From Baekduia alba (GTDB lineage Bacteria; Actinomycetota; Thermoleophilia; Solirubrobacterales; Solirubrobacteraceae), in contig NZ_CP114013.1 of NCBI RefSeq assembly GCF_028416635.1, forward strand, positions 4,402,001 to 4,466,000: a DNA stretch of 64,000 nt, written 5' to 3'. This document shows positions 17,270-25,159 of this stretch, one piece after another. The notes beneath the pieces were generated by a model. That model was given only the letters and a program-made list of their open reading frames with translations, had not been told where the DNA came from and did not search any database. Numbering within the stretch: the stretch's first letter is position 1; each line of letters starts with the position of its first letter. A program made the position numbers and the translations under genes.

Positions 17270-17577
17270 ATACGTGACGTTAGAGGAACCGTCCCCAAGA
17301 CGCAGCCAATGGCTGATCGCGATGCCACGCGCCGGCTCGCGCCGGTGCTGGGTCTCGAATGGCTCAACGCTGCGTGAGCCGATGGTCGGTGCGGTGATCG
17401 AGAGGGCAGCCACGTCTAGCTCTCAGGCGCCCGGGTCTGGGGCTGGCCCTCCCACGCAGTAGCAGCCGCCCGGTCGCGGCGGTCTTCGACGCGAACGCTC
17501 TCCGCACTGGGCTGGGGAGCTGAGGGCGGTTGCACAGCTGAGGGCACAGCCCAGACCGCTCTCGAAGGGAGCCACCC
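17270..17577. other. 308-bp gap between AbiEi and the next accessory gene
   Basis: No gene is supported here. It holds the upstream region of the divergent AbiEi and 17578 genes, including a direct repeat GCTGAGGGC (two copies near 17519 and 17538) and a GAAGGGAG ribosome binding site just before GTG 17578. Confidence 0.5.
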
Positions 17578-17955
17578 GTGACCGCCCAGCAGCTCATCGA
17601 CACGCTCTGTGTCCCGCTCGGCCAGCGCGCCTCCGCCTGGTCCAGCGAACGCGACGAAGAGAAGCACCGTACGCGCCACGCCGGGTTCGCCGGCTACCCG
17701 TTCAGCGACGAGGGCTACGAGTTCATGGCCCGCGCCGTCGGCCCGGACGGCTCGTACCTGACGCCCACGGCAGGCCAGGTCATCCGGTCGGTCCCCGAGG
17801 CCGGCGACTGGCCGTACGTGATCTTCATGTGGTCGCCGTCGGAGCGCGCGGTCATCGAGTACTGCGAGGGCGACTTGATGGTCGACGTCTACGACACCGA
17901 ACAGCTCTGCCGCCAGGCCGTCCGCGACGCCATCGCCCAGCACCCCTGCCCGTAG
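17578..17955 (+). CDS. Hypothetical soluble protein, 125 aa
   Basis: A GTG start preceded by AAGGGAG gives MTAQQLIDTLCVPLGQR. The protein is acidic and soluble, with an aromatic-rich beta core (DWPYVIFMWSPSERAVIEYCEGDLMVDVYD). No family is recognised. It opens a run of small plus-strand accessory genes leading to the relaxase, as is common in actinobacterial ICEs. Confidence 0.65.
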   Translation: MTAQQLIDTLCVPLGQRASAWSSERDEEKHRTRHAGFAGYPFSDEGYEFMARAVGPDGSYLTPTAGQVIRSVPEAGDWPYVIFMWSPSERAVIEYCEGDLMVDVYDTEQLCRQAVRDAIAQHPCP

Positions 17956-18095
17956 CGGCGAGCAAGTCGTAGGTCTTCGATCACCGAGGTGGTCCGGTGC
18001 GGACGCCGACCCAGCCCACGGTGGCACGCGTCCGTGCGTGCGGTGGAGCCGGGATCGGCTCCGCACCGGGCGGAGCCTCGAGCGAGGAGGACACC

Positions 18096-18623
18096 GTGCT
18101 CACGAGCAGTCACGCGCCGTCACGGCGGAGCGCCGGCGGTTGGCGCCGGTGGCTGGTGCAGCGGTCGAGTACCGCCGTCGAGGCGGCGACCGTCAACGGT
18201 GAAGAGCTGGCCCCGGCACTGGCGCCGCTGACGCGCCTCGCGAGCGAGGTGGGGTACTCGGTCGCGTTCGAGCGCCGCTATGGGGCCGAGGACGGCGGCG
18301 TCGTCTGGGAGACCCGCACCATCTCCATCAACAACCGCGTTTCCTCCAATCGCCGGGTGCGGGCACTCGTCTCCATCCTGGCGCTGCTGATCGAGATCGA
18401 AGAACGGGAAGGCACGGCTCTCGACCTCAGCTACACCGAGGAGGCGCTCGTGGTCGACTCGATCGCGTTCACGGTCTGGCGCACCATCGGCCTCGACACC
18501 GAGACGTCGGCGCCGGCGATGAGCTCGTGGCCACAGGCGTCACCGGAAACGATCGAGCGCGCGGCGGACATGGTCGACAAGGTGGCAGCGCGGATCGAGA
18601 AGCACCTCATCCCAGCGCGATGA
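18096..18623 (+). CDS. ArdC/ImmA-like protein lacking the HExxH metal motif
   Basis: GCGAGGAGGACACC precedes GTG 18096, an excellent ribosome binding site; 175 residues follow. The sequence layout follows the ArdC C-terminal/ImmA metallopeptidase pattern: TRTISINNRVSSNRRVRALVSILA, then TEEALVVDSIAFTVWRTIGLD..SW. At the place where HExxH is expected it reads LALLIEIEE, so the zinc-binding His residues are gone. ArdC-like proteins protect transferred DNA from restriction. If this homology holds, this copy is a non-catalytic version. Assignment is by pattern only. Confidence 0.5.
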   Translation: MLTSSHAPSRRSAGGWRRWLVQRSSTAVEAATVNGEELAPALAPLTRLASEVGYSVAFERRYGAEDGGVVWETRTISINNRVSSNRRVRALVSILALLIEIEEREGTALDLSYTEEALVVDSIAFTVWRTIGLDTETSAPAMSSWPQASPETIERAADMVDKVAARIEKHLIPAR

Positions 18624-18814
18624 GCAAGCGCATGGGGTTGGTACTGGGCGGCTGATTCGGAGCCTGTCCGTCAGCCAAGCACACCGGCTCAGGACGGTCG
18701 CCAGCCCTCGTCCGGACAAGACCATGGCTTCGCATCGCTGACGCGCTGACTTCGCAGAAAGGTACCGAGGACAAGGACCGGCGACCGCCCACGCCAGCGC
18801 GCAAAGCGTCGGCC

Positions 18815-19108
18815 ATGCCCGATCACCACCTAGCACCACCACAAGCCGCCTCGGTCGGCGCGCTGGTCGAGTTGTCGCGGTACCGCGTCGCCACCGGCGA
18901 ACGGGTCCTCCGCGGCCAACGCATCCTCGGCGTCGTCCGCGTCACCGACGCACCAGCGACCGGCGAAGGCCGGACCTACGTCGTCGAACGCGAGCTGACC
19001 TCCAAGACCGAGCTCGCGGGCCTCGTCGCCCACTACGTCGACCACGCCCAGCGCTGCGACGACGTCCCACTCCTGCACATGTACCCCGACAACGGCGAGG
19101 TCGCGTGA
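18815..19108 (+). CDS. Hypothetical protein, 97 aa
   Basis: A small soluble protein (MPDHHLAPPQAASVGALVEL) with a beta-rich middle, TYVVERELTSKTELAGLVAHYVDHA. Its TGA overlaps the next ATG as TGATG, so it heads a translationally coupled trio (18815-19883). No family is recognised; ICE accessory gene by position. Confidence 0.6.
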   Translation: MPDHHLAPPQAASVGALVELSRYRVATGERVLRGQRILGVVRVTDAPATGEGRTYVVERELTSKTELAGLVAHYVDHAQRCDDVPLLHMYPDNGEVA

Positions 19109-19344
19109 TGTCCGCCTACGACGACAACTACTACCCCGACCCCGCCGAGCGCGAGGAGCTCGGCGACGAGGACATGATCCTCACCGATCTGATGGCGGAG
19201 TACATGCTGCGCCGCGAGGCAGGCGTGATCGTCATCTACCCCGAGCTGCTCGCCCGGGCGCAGGAGTTCGGCGACCGCGTCGCGGCGAACTTCGAGACCC
19301 TGGTCGTCTACTGGGAGCTCAAGCGTCTGGAAGGTGAGGCGTGA
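19108..19344 (+). CDS. Hypothetical acidic protein, 78 aa
   Basis: The ATG at 19108 overlaps the preceding stop. The protein is strongly acidic (YPDPAEREELGDEDMILTDL) with a C-terminal amphipathic helix and no Cys or membrane segment. It is coupled by the same TGATG arrangement to the next gene. Unknown function. Confidence 0.6.
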   Translation: MSAYDDNYYPDPAEREELGDEDMILTDLMAEYMLRREAGVIVIYPELLARAQEFGDRVAANFETLVVYWELKRLEGEA

Positions 19345-19883
19345 TGGACGAGCAGCTCTCGCTGCTGGGCGACGCGACCGCCGAGGTGACGGTGCGCGTC
19401 GCCCCGAGTCCGAAGGTGCTGGTCTACGGGGCTAACGCCCCTGAGGTTCCGCGCCACCGAGACGCGGGAGCCCTTGGGTCGGCCAGCGCCAAGACGGTCC
19501 GGCTGATGCTCGAGTTGAGCGAGGACGCGCTGCGCTACAACCAGGCGCCCGATCCGCGTCTCGTTGTCCCGGAGAAGCGCGGCCGCGGGATCGGGAGCAA
19601 CGGTCCGATGGGGCGCAACTCGCTGATGGCCGACGGCAAAGGCATCCGCGATTTCAGGACCGACGAGTCGGCGACCTGGCCGCAGCTGCTGCGCGCGCTC
19701 GCCGCCCAGCGCCAGGACGAACCGCACGTTGCCCAGGCGCGCGACCTGGCCGAGGCCTACCACTACCTGAGCTACTACTCGCGCGCCTACGGCACACCCG
19801 AGGACGCGCCACCGAACTTGCTGGAGAACCTGCGCGTCGCGATCCGCGAGCTCGGCGGTGACCCCGCCGCGGTCCCGATGTGA
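19344..19883 (+). CDS. Hypothetical protein, 179 aa
   Basis: Last gene of the coupled trio. It has a basic, Gly-rich middle (VVPEKRGRGIGSNGPMGRNS) and a helical C-terminus (HVAQARDLAEAYHYLSYYSRAYG). Soluble and not recognised. Position between accessory genes and the sigma/relaxase pair suggests a role in element maintenance or transfer, which is only inference. Confidence 0.6.
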   Translation: MDEQLSLLGDATAEVTVRVAPSPKVLVYGANAPEVPRHRDAGALGSASAKTVRLMLELSEDALRYNQAPDPRLVVPEKRGRGIGSNGPMGRNSLMADGKGIRDFRTDESATWPQLLRALAAQRQDEPHVAQARDLAEAYHYLSYYSRAYGTPEDAPPNLLENLRVAIRELGGDPAAVPM

Positions 19884-20052
19884 GCACGACTCGACCTGTC
19901 GGTGTGGGTGCTCGGCACGGAAGCCGAGCATGCCCGACGTGCTCGCCCGGTGACGGACGCCGGCGGCGCTTCATCTCTCCCCTGGGTCACCGGACTGCGC
20001 GCGCCGGGCGGGCCGGCACCGACCGAGCCCACCACATCGACAGGAGAGAACC

Positions 20053-20553
20053 GTGGCTCCACAACCCCCGCGCCTCCGGATGCTCCAAGGCGACGAGGCC
20101 GAACTGTTTCGCACCTACGAGGTCGCACTCCGCGCGGCCGTCCGGCACCACATCCTCGCCAGCGACGAAGTCATCGAGGACGCGTGCTCCTACGCGTGGC
20201 TCGAGCTCTGCTGGCGACGGCCCGACCGCGACAACGTGTTCGCCTGGCTGCTGCTCGTTGCCACCCGGCAGGCGTGGCGCAACCGCGAACGCGACCAGCG
20301 CGAGCGCAGCCTCACTGAGGTCCCACCCGACCGCGAACCCCAACGCGCGGACCTCTCCCGAGAGGTCGACGCACACGAGGCCCTGCACGCCCTGTCCAAT
20401 CTCCCAGCCCGACAGCGCGACTACCTGACGCTCCTCACGACCGGCTACTCGTACCACGAGATCGCCAGCCTCCGAGACGTCTCCTACACCGCCGTCAACC
20501 GACACCTCACACGCGCACGACGCAGCCTCCGGCTCGTCCACGACGACCACTGA
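20053..20553 (+). CDS. ECF-type RNA polymerase sigma factor
   Basis: CAGGAGAGAACC precedes GTG 20053; 166 residues. The sigma-2 region spans about 15-90 (LFRTYEVALRAAVRHHIL; EDACSYAWLELC; FAWLLLVATRQAWR) and sigma-4 about 105-160 (ALSNLPARQRDYLTLLTTGYSYHEIASLRDVSYTAVNRHLTRAR is the HTH). No anti-sigma gene adjoins. It lies directly upstream of the relaxase. It is one of two element-encoded sigma factors that could recognise the 26-bp motif. Confidence 0.85.
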   Translation: MAPQPPRLRMLQGDEAELFRTYEVALRAAVRHHILASDEVIEDACSYAWLELCWRRPDRDNVFAWLLLVATRQAWRNRERDQRERSLTEVPPDREPQRADLSREVDAHEALHALSNLPARQRDYLTLLTTGYSYHEIASLRDVSYTAVNRHLTRARRSLRLVHDDH

Positions 20554-20566
20554 GCAGCACCCTCAC

Positions 20567-20594
20567 GGTTCTGGTGGCCCCCACCACCAGGACC
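20567..20594. other. Inverted repeat, oriT candidate or sigma-gene terminator
   Basis: GGTTCTGGTGG and CCACCAGGACC form an 11-bp arm dyad (10 of 11 pairs) around a 6-nt loop. It lies between the sigma stop and the relaxase start. MobF relaxases nick close to such inverted repeats next to their own gene; a second small dyad, GCACG-tcc-GTGC, follows near 20607. There is no T-tract, which weakens the terminator reading. Confidence 0.4.
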
Positions 20595-20625
20595 GGCACA
20601 CAGTTGCACGTCCGTGCGATCACCC

Positions 20626-20651
20626 GAGGGTGGTACGGGCGCCCCGTCGAC
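20626..20651 (+). promoter_or_regulatory. Element-wide two-block motif upstream of the relaxase (site E)
   Basis: GAGGGT, 11 nt, CCCGTCGAC, then TACG. Spacing equals the other four sites, with one changed base in the first block and one in the 9-mer. GTG 20660 follows 8 bp after GTCGAC, the same geometry as at xis. This is the only plus-strand copy found. Confidence 0.65.
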
Positions 20652-20659
20652 TACGTGAC

Positions 20660-23554
20660 GTGCTCTCCATCGGAAAAGTGGGCGGCGGACAGGGCGACCC
20701 GCACTACTACATCGACACCGTCGCCACCGGCAAGGACGACTACTACACCGGCCACGGCGAAGCCCAAGGCCAATGGGCAGGCAGCGGCGCCGAGGACAAG
20801 AACCTCGTCGGGACCGTGGAAGACGACGCCTTCCTCAACCTCCTCACCGAGCCGACCGCCAAGCCCAAGAAGGTCCTCGCGTACGACCTGACCTTCTCCG
20901 CGCCGAAGTCGGTTTCGGTCATCTACGGCATCGGCGATCGCACCATCTCCCCCGTCGCCCGACAGGCCCACGACGAAGCGGTACGCGAGGCGATTGGCTA
21001 CCTCGAACGCCACGCGACCTGGACCCGCCGCGGCGACGCCGGCAGGCATCGCATCCGCGGCGAAGGGCTGACCGTCGCCGCCTTTCGCCACCGCACCTCG
21101 CGCGCGGGAGACCCCCAGCTCCACACCCACGCAGTTGTCGCCAACAGCACCGTCGCCGAAGGCCGTGCGACCGCCCTCGACGGCCGCGCACTTTATGCCC
21201 ATGCCCGCACCGCTGGGTTCCTCTACCAAGCGGTGTTGCGCAAGAACCTGACCGAGACGCTGGGCGTCGAGTGGGACCCCGTTCACAACGGCGTCGCCGA
21301 GGTGTCCGGCATCGACGAGCAGGTCCTCAAGCACTTCTCCCGGCGAAGCCAGGAGATCGCCGAACAGCTCGCCCGCACGGGCGGTCGTAGTCGCCGCGCC
21401 CGCGAGGTCGCTGCCCTCGACACCCGCCGCTCCAAGGACTACAACGTTCCGACCAACCGCCTCCGAGAGGAATGGCAAGCGCGCGCCTCCGAGCTAGGCC
21501 TCGACCAGGACACGCTCGATCTCGTCCTCTCTCGCAAGGCTCCGGGCCGACCGATTGGGCCGGATCTTGCCGCGACAGCCGAGGGCATGGCCGCGCCCGG
21601 TGGCGTCACCGAGGGCGCGTCAACGTTCGATCGGCGCGACGTGCTCCGCGACTGGGCCGAAGCCCACCGCGAGGGCGCCAGCGTCGAACGCCTCGAAGCG
21701 CTCGCCGACCGCTGGCTGTCCTCCCCGCACGCCATCCAGCTCGAGCGCGGCGACAAGCGCGAGCACCTCGGCGGCGCCCGCTATTCGACGCCCGAGATGC
21801 TCGCGGTCGAAGACCGGATCATCACCCACGCCGTCGCCCGGAGCGCGAGCGGCGTCGCGCAGATCGAACGTGCTGCCATCGACGAAGTGCTCGCCCGGCA
21901 CGCCGGGTCCGCTGGCGAGCAGGCGGCGATGGCTCGCTCGCTCACGACGTCGGGAGATGGCGTGCAGGTGGTCCGTGCTGCGGCAGGGACGGGCAAGACG
22001 CGGGGGCTCACCGTCGCACGCGATGCGTGGGAAGCCGAAGGTGTTCGTGTCTTCGGGGCCGCGCTGGCGGCACGGGCCGCCGTCGAGATGGAGACGCTCG
22101 CCGGGATCGATAGCACGACAATCGCGCGGCTGCTGTTGGACATCGAGCAAGGCAATGGCCTTGCCAACGGGTCCGTGCTCGTCATCGACGAGGCCGGGAT
22201 GGTCGGCTCGCGCGCGATCGACCAGCTCGCTGAGCACGCCGCCGCCACCGGCTCCAAGCTCATCCTCGTCGGCGACGACCGCCAGCTGCCCGAGATCGAC
22301 GCAGGCGGAGCCTTCAGACGACTCAGCCGCGAGCTCGGAGCGATCGAGCTACACCAAGTCCACCGACAAGCCGCGGTCTGGGATCGCGACGCGCTCGCCC
22401 AGCTCCGACAAGGCAAGGTGCAGTCATGGATGGAGGACTACCGAGATCACGGCCGCCTCGTCGCCCGACCGACATCAGACCAGCTGCGCGAAACGCTCGT
22501 CGACGACTGGTGGGAGGCCGCCCGCCGCCCCTACGCAGGCGACGCGATCATGATCGCCCACCGCCGGACAGACGTGGCCGAGCTCAACGCGCTCGCGCGC
22601 GAGCGCATGCACCGCGACGGCCGACTCGGCGAAGAGGAACTGATCACCGAGACACGCGCGTTCGCGGTCGGCGACCGAGTGATCGCGCGCCGGAACGATC
22701 GCCGCGCCGGCGTCGTCAACGGCACGCGCGGAGAAGTTGTAGGGATCGACACGGAGCGCGGCACGGCATCGCTGCTCCTCGCCGACGACACCACCCGCGA
22801 CATCGGCGCCTCCTACCTTGACGATGGCTGGCTCGACCATGCCTACGCTCTCACCGCACACGCCGCGCAGGGCGCGACGGTCGACCGGTCATTCGTGCTG
22901 GGCTCAGACGAGCTGTACCGCGAATGGGGTTACACCGCCCTCAGCCGCCACCGCGACCAAGCCCGCTTCTACGTGATCTCCCCCGGCTCAGTCGAGCGCG
23001 CACTCCCCGGCCTCGAGCCTCACCAAGACGCCATGGCCGAAGACGTCGTGGCAATGCTCTCGCCAAGCAGGCGCAAGGAACTCGCCCTCGACCTCCTCGA
23101 CCGCGCCGGCCCGACTGCCGCGGAGCGAGCTGTCCGCGAAGCCCACGAAGAGATCGCGCGAGCCGAAGACCGCATCGCCTCGATGCGTGAAGAGCGCGAA
23201 GGGACCGGTCGCCTGCAGCGCGCCCGCCGAGCGGCGCTCGACCAAGACATCACCCGCCAAGAAGAGGCGATCGAGCGTTGGCAGCTACAAGCGGAAGCCA
23301 TCGTCAGCGCTCCCGCAGTCCCGGTCCACAGCGACCCAAGCACGGCACCGTCGGGACCAGAACCGCACGAGGCCAGAGTCGCGCTCGCCCAACCGGACGA
23401 TGGAATCGTCCGCGCGCTCGGCCAGTGGCCGCCAAGCCTCGGCGCACGCGACGAATGGATCCGCCAAGCGCTCCAGCTCGTCGGACAGGATCCGCCAGCC
23501 CTGGCGGTTGAACCGGAGCCAGCGACAATGGACGGCTTCGAGATGGACATCTAA
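20660..23554 (+). CDS. MobF conjugative relaxase-helicase (TrwC/TraI-like)
   Basis: It nicks oriT, stays covalently bound to the transferred strand and unwinds it. From GTG 20660 (VLSIGKVGGGQGDPHYYIDT, the family N-terminus) there are 964 residues. The relaxase domain has tandem tyrosines DDYYTGHGEA near residue 30 and the His cluster QLHTHAVVAN near 165. The SF1 helicase domain has Walker A AAGTGKTRG near 450, Walker B VLVIDEAGMVGS near 510 and a UvrD-like C-terminal YALTAHAAQGATVDRS. The tail is a charged coiled coil. It looks intact. Confidence 0.95.
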   Translation: MLSIGKVGGGQGDPHYYIDTVATGKDDYYTGHGEAQGQWAGSGAEDKNLVGTVEDDAFLNLLTEPTAKPKKVLAYDLTFSAPKSVSVIYGIGDRTISPVARQAHDEAVREAIGYLERHATWTRRGDAGRHRIRGEGLTVAAFRHRTSRAGDPQLHTHAVVANSTVAEGRATALDGRALYAHARTAGFLYQAVLRKNLTETLGVEWDPVHNGVAEVSGIDEQVLKHFSRRSQEIAEQLARTGGRSRRAREVAALDTRRSKDYNVPTNRLREEWQARASELGLDQDTLDLVLSRKAPGRPIGPDLAATAEGMAAPGGVTEGASTFDRRDVLRDWAEAHREGASVERLEALADRWLSSPHAIQLERGDKREHLGGARYSTPEMLAVEDRIITHAVARSASGVAQIERAAIDEVLARHAGSAGEQAAMARSLTTSGDGVQVVRAAAGTGKTRGLTVARDAWEAEGVRVFGAALAARAAVEMETLAGIDSTTIARLLLDIEQGNGLANGSVLVIDEAGMVGSRAIDQLAEHAAATGSKLILVGDDRQLPEIDAGGAFRRLSRELGAIELHQVHRQAAVWDRDALAQLRQGKVQSWMEDYRDHGRLVARPTSDQLRETLVDDWWEAARRPYAGDAIMIAHRRTDVAELNALARERMHRDGRLGEEELITETRAFAVGDRVIARRNDRRAGVVNGTRGEVVGIDTERGTASLLLADDTTRDIGASYLDDGWLDHAYALTAHAAQGATVDRSFVLGSDELYREWGYTALSRHRDQARFYVISPGSVERALPGLEPHQDAMAEDVVAMLSPSRRKELALDLLDRAGPTAAERAVREAHEEIARAEDRIASMREEREGTGRLQRARRAALDQDITRQEEAIERWQLQAEAIVSAPAVPVHSDPSTAPSGPEPHEARVALAQPDDGIVRALGQWPPSLGARDEWIRQALQLVGQDPPALAVEPEPATMDGFEMDI

Positions 23555-23567
23555 GGGGGCGAGGATT

Positions 23568-23777
23568 GTGCGACAGACGCCTGATGCAGGCATGGCTATA
23601 CCCGGAGAGATCGTCCGTGCGACCGGACTCTGCGTCATCTGCGACTTCAAGTTCGTCGACGAGGTCGTCGCGCGCTACCCCGAGCCGAACATGCCCGGTG
23701 GCTGGGCGTACGTGGAACTTCGCCATCTCGATCCTGTCGCACTGTCAGCTCTCGAGGCGCCCCAGCCGCCGGGTTGA
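23568..23777 (+). CDS. Small hypothetical protein after the relaxase
   Basis: AAGGGGGCGAGG precedes GTG 23568; 69 residues follow. A CVICDF motif near residue 24 and an aromatic/acidic remainder (YPEPNMPGGWAYVELRHLD) suggest a small domain that could bind metal through the Cys pair. It starts 13 bp after the relaxase stop, so it is probably co-transcribed. Not recognised. Confidence 0.5.
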   Translation: MRQTPDAGMAIPGEIVRATGLCVICDFKFVDEVVARYPEPNMPGGWAYVELRHLDPVALSALEAPQPPG

Positions 23778-23941
23778 GTCGGGCTTGCTCTTGTCGCGCA
23801 ACGCAGAAGCGGGTGCTGACCGTTGAGGAGTTCGCCCGACGATGGACACCTGCGGCCACCGGTTTCCGAGCACGGAGCCGGAGTTGGCGAGCCTCCTGGA
23901 CCCGAGCTACCACCGCGCCGACGCCACGGCTTCGCCGATGC

Positions 23942-24310
23942 CTATTGATTGAAGAAGGCGGGGCCGACCGACAGCGGCGACCACGAGACCTGTCGGGCCG
24001 GACGTGCCGGGCGTGCTTGGCGCGCTCCGCGGGCAGGTCGTGCGCTCCGCGCTCCTCGTGCCGGACGAGCCGCCCGCGCGGGCCGGGCCGGGCCGCCGCT
24101 TGCTCCCTCGGTGAAGTAGACGCACCCGCCGGAGTGGTCACGGATCCAACCATCGATAAACCACCCGATGTGACGGCCGCTGAACGTGTAGACGGACTGG
24201 TCAGACAGAATCGCCACCGGCGTGCCGTTCCATAGGAACATGGCGTCGGCGCCGCCGCTCTTGTAGGCGACGACCTCGCCTCTCGAATCGTAGAACGTTA
24301 CATCGGACAT
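23942..24310 (-). CDS. 4-fold beta flower-type protein with PAR-rich repeat tail
   Basis: 122 residues. The N-terminal 65 contain the repeated beta motif of this small family: VTFYDSRGEVVAY, AMFLWNGTPVAIL, SVYTFSGRHIGWFIDGWI, RDHSGGCVYFTEGASGG. This is followed by a low-complexity run of PAR/GAR triplets (about residues 72-105) and a short SWSPLS end. Function of the family is unknown. The triplet repeat is encoded by near-repetitive GC-rich DNA prone to length change. Confidence 0.7.
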   Translation of the reverse strand: MSDVTFYDSRGEVVAYKSGGADAMFLWNGTPVAILSDQSVYTFSGRHIGWFIDGWIRDHSGGCVYFTEGASGGPARPARAARPARGARSARPARGARQARPARPARQVSWSPLSVGPAFFNQ

Positions 24311-24344
24311 TCCCGAAGGCTATGTCCAGCGCCAGTCGGATCGG

Positions 24345-25052
24345 TCAGCGGTCCTGCTCACCAGACTTGTCCGGGATCGGCGTCGCGCGCCTCTCGGGGC
24401 GCACCTCATCCTGATCGCGCACATGGGCGTCGTCGGCGTCCTTCTGGCCGGCGTCGAAATCTGCGCCGTCGCCGTACGGCCAGAACGATCGCTCGATTCC
24501 CGCTGCCTGTCGCGCTGGTCCCGACACCCGGGACGCCGGTGGCGGGACGCCTAGCAACTCTTCCAGCGTCTCGATTGCTGCCCGCACCGATCGCCAGACC
24601 TCGCGCGTCTGGTCGCCGGGCTCGACCGGAAAGCCGAGTTGGTGCCCCGCGGTATCGCCGCTCGTGCGTCGTCGGTGGTCGACCGTCCAGTTCAAATTGT
24701 TGATCTGGTCGTATGCGGCGGTGATCCTGAACCAGCCCCCCGCGTCCTCGATAGTGGTCGCTACGTCCGTCCGATACTCCGCCCACGTGCCAGTCGGGAG
24801 CTGCCGCGGCGCGATCCAGTAGCGCCCGCCCCGAGCGGCGTCCTGGATCAACGAGTAGGACTCGGCAAGCTCCTCATTCAAGAGACGCTGCGCTAGGCGC
24901 GCGGCGGCGCTCGCGCGGCGCTTCTCTACTGCCTCTTCTCGCTTCCCGCGCCCTCGCTCGATGAGCAGCTGCCCCGAAGTCGTCAGGACTCCGCCGAAGG
25001 CGGCGCCCCCGGCACCAATTAACGCCGCAGCCAGAGGGGTAACCGAACTCAC
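24345..25052 (-). CDS. Membrane-anchored hypothetical protein
   Basis: 235 residues from GTG 25052. One N-terminal membrane helix (PLAAALIGAGGAAFGGVLTT) is followed by a basic coiled segment (RGRGKREEAVEKRRASAAARL) and a soluble domain with aromatic residues, then an acidic tail. This N-terminal arrangement is common among actinobacterial single-pass proteins of unknown role. It lies 107 bp downstream of the GHKL gene on the same strand and may be a partner. Confidence 0.6.
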   Translation of the reverse strand: MSSVTPLAAALIGAGGAAFGGVLTTSGQLLIERGRGKREEAVEKRRASAAARLAQRLLNEELAESYSLIQDAARGGRYWIAPRQLPTGTWAEYRTDVATTIEDAGGWFRITAAYDQINNLNWTVDHRRRTSGDTAGHQLGFPVEPGDQTREVWRSVRAAIETLEELLGVPPPASRVSGPARQAAGIERSFWPYGDGADFDAGQKDADDAHVRDQDEVRPERRATPIPDKSGEQDR

Positions 25053-25159
25053 GAGCGCGAGAATCTCACATTGCTCGGCCGCCGGGAAGGACCCGCCCGC
25101 AGCCTACCGCGCCGTGAGCTCCAGACGAGGCGGGCAGCGTCCGGGCGCGCCCGGCGCCG

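Noticed and set aside
17519-17577. GAGGGC..CTCTCGAAGGGAG before GTG 17578 as a further motif copy
   Set aside because: Spacing is off by two or more bases and the GTCGAC core is broken.
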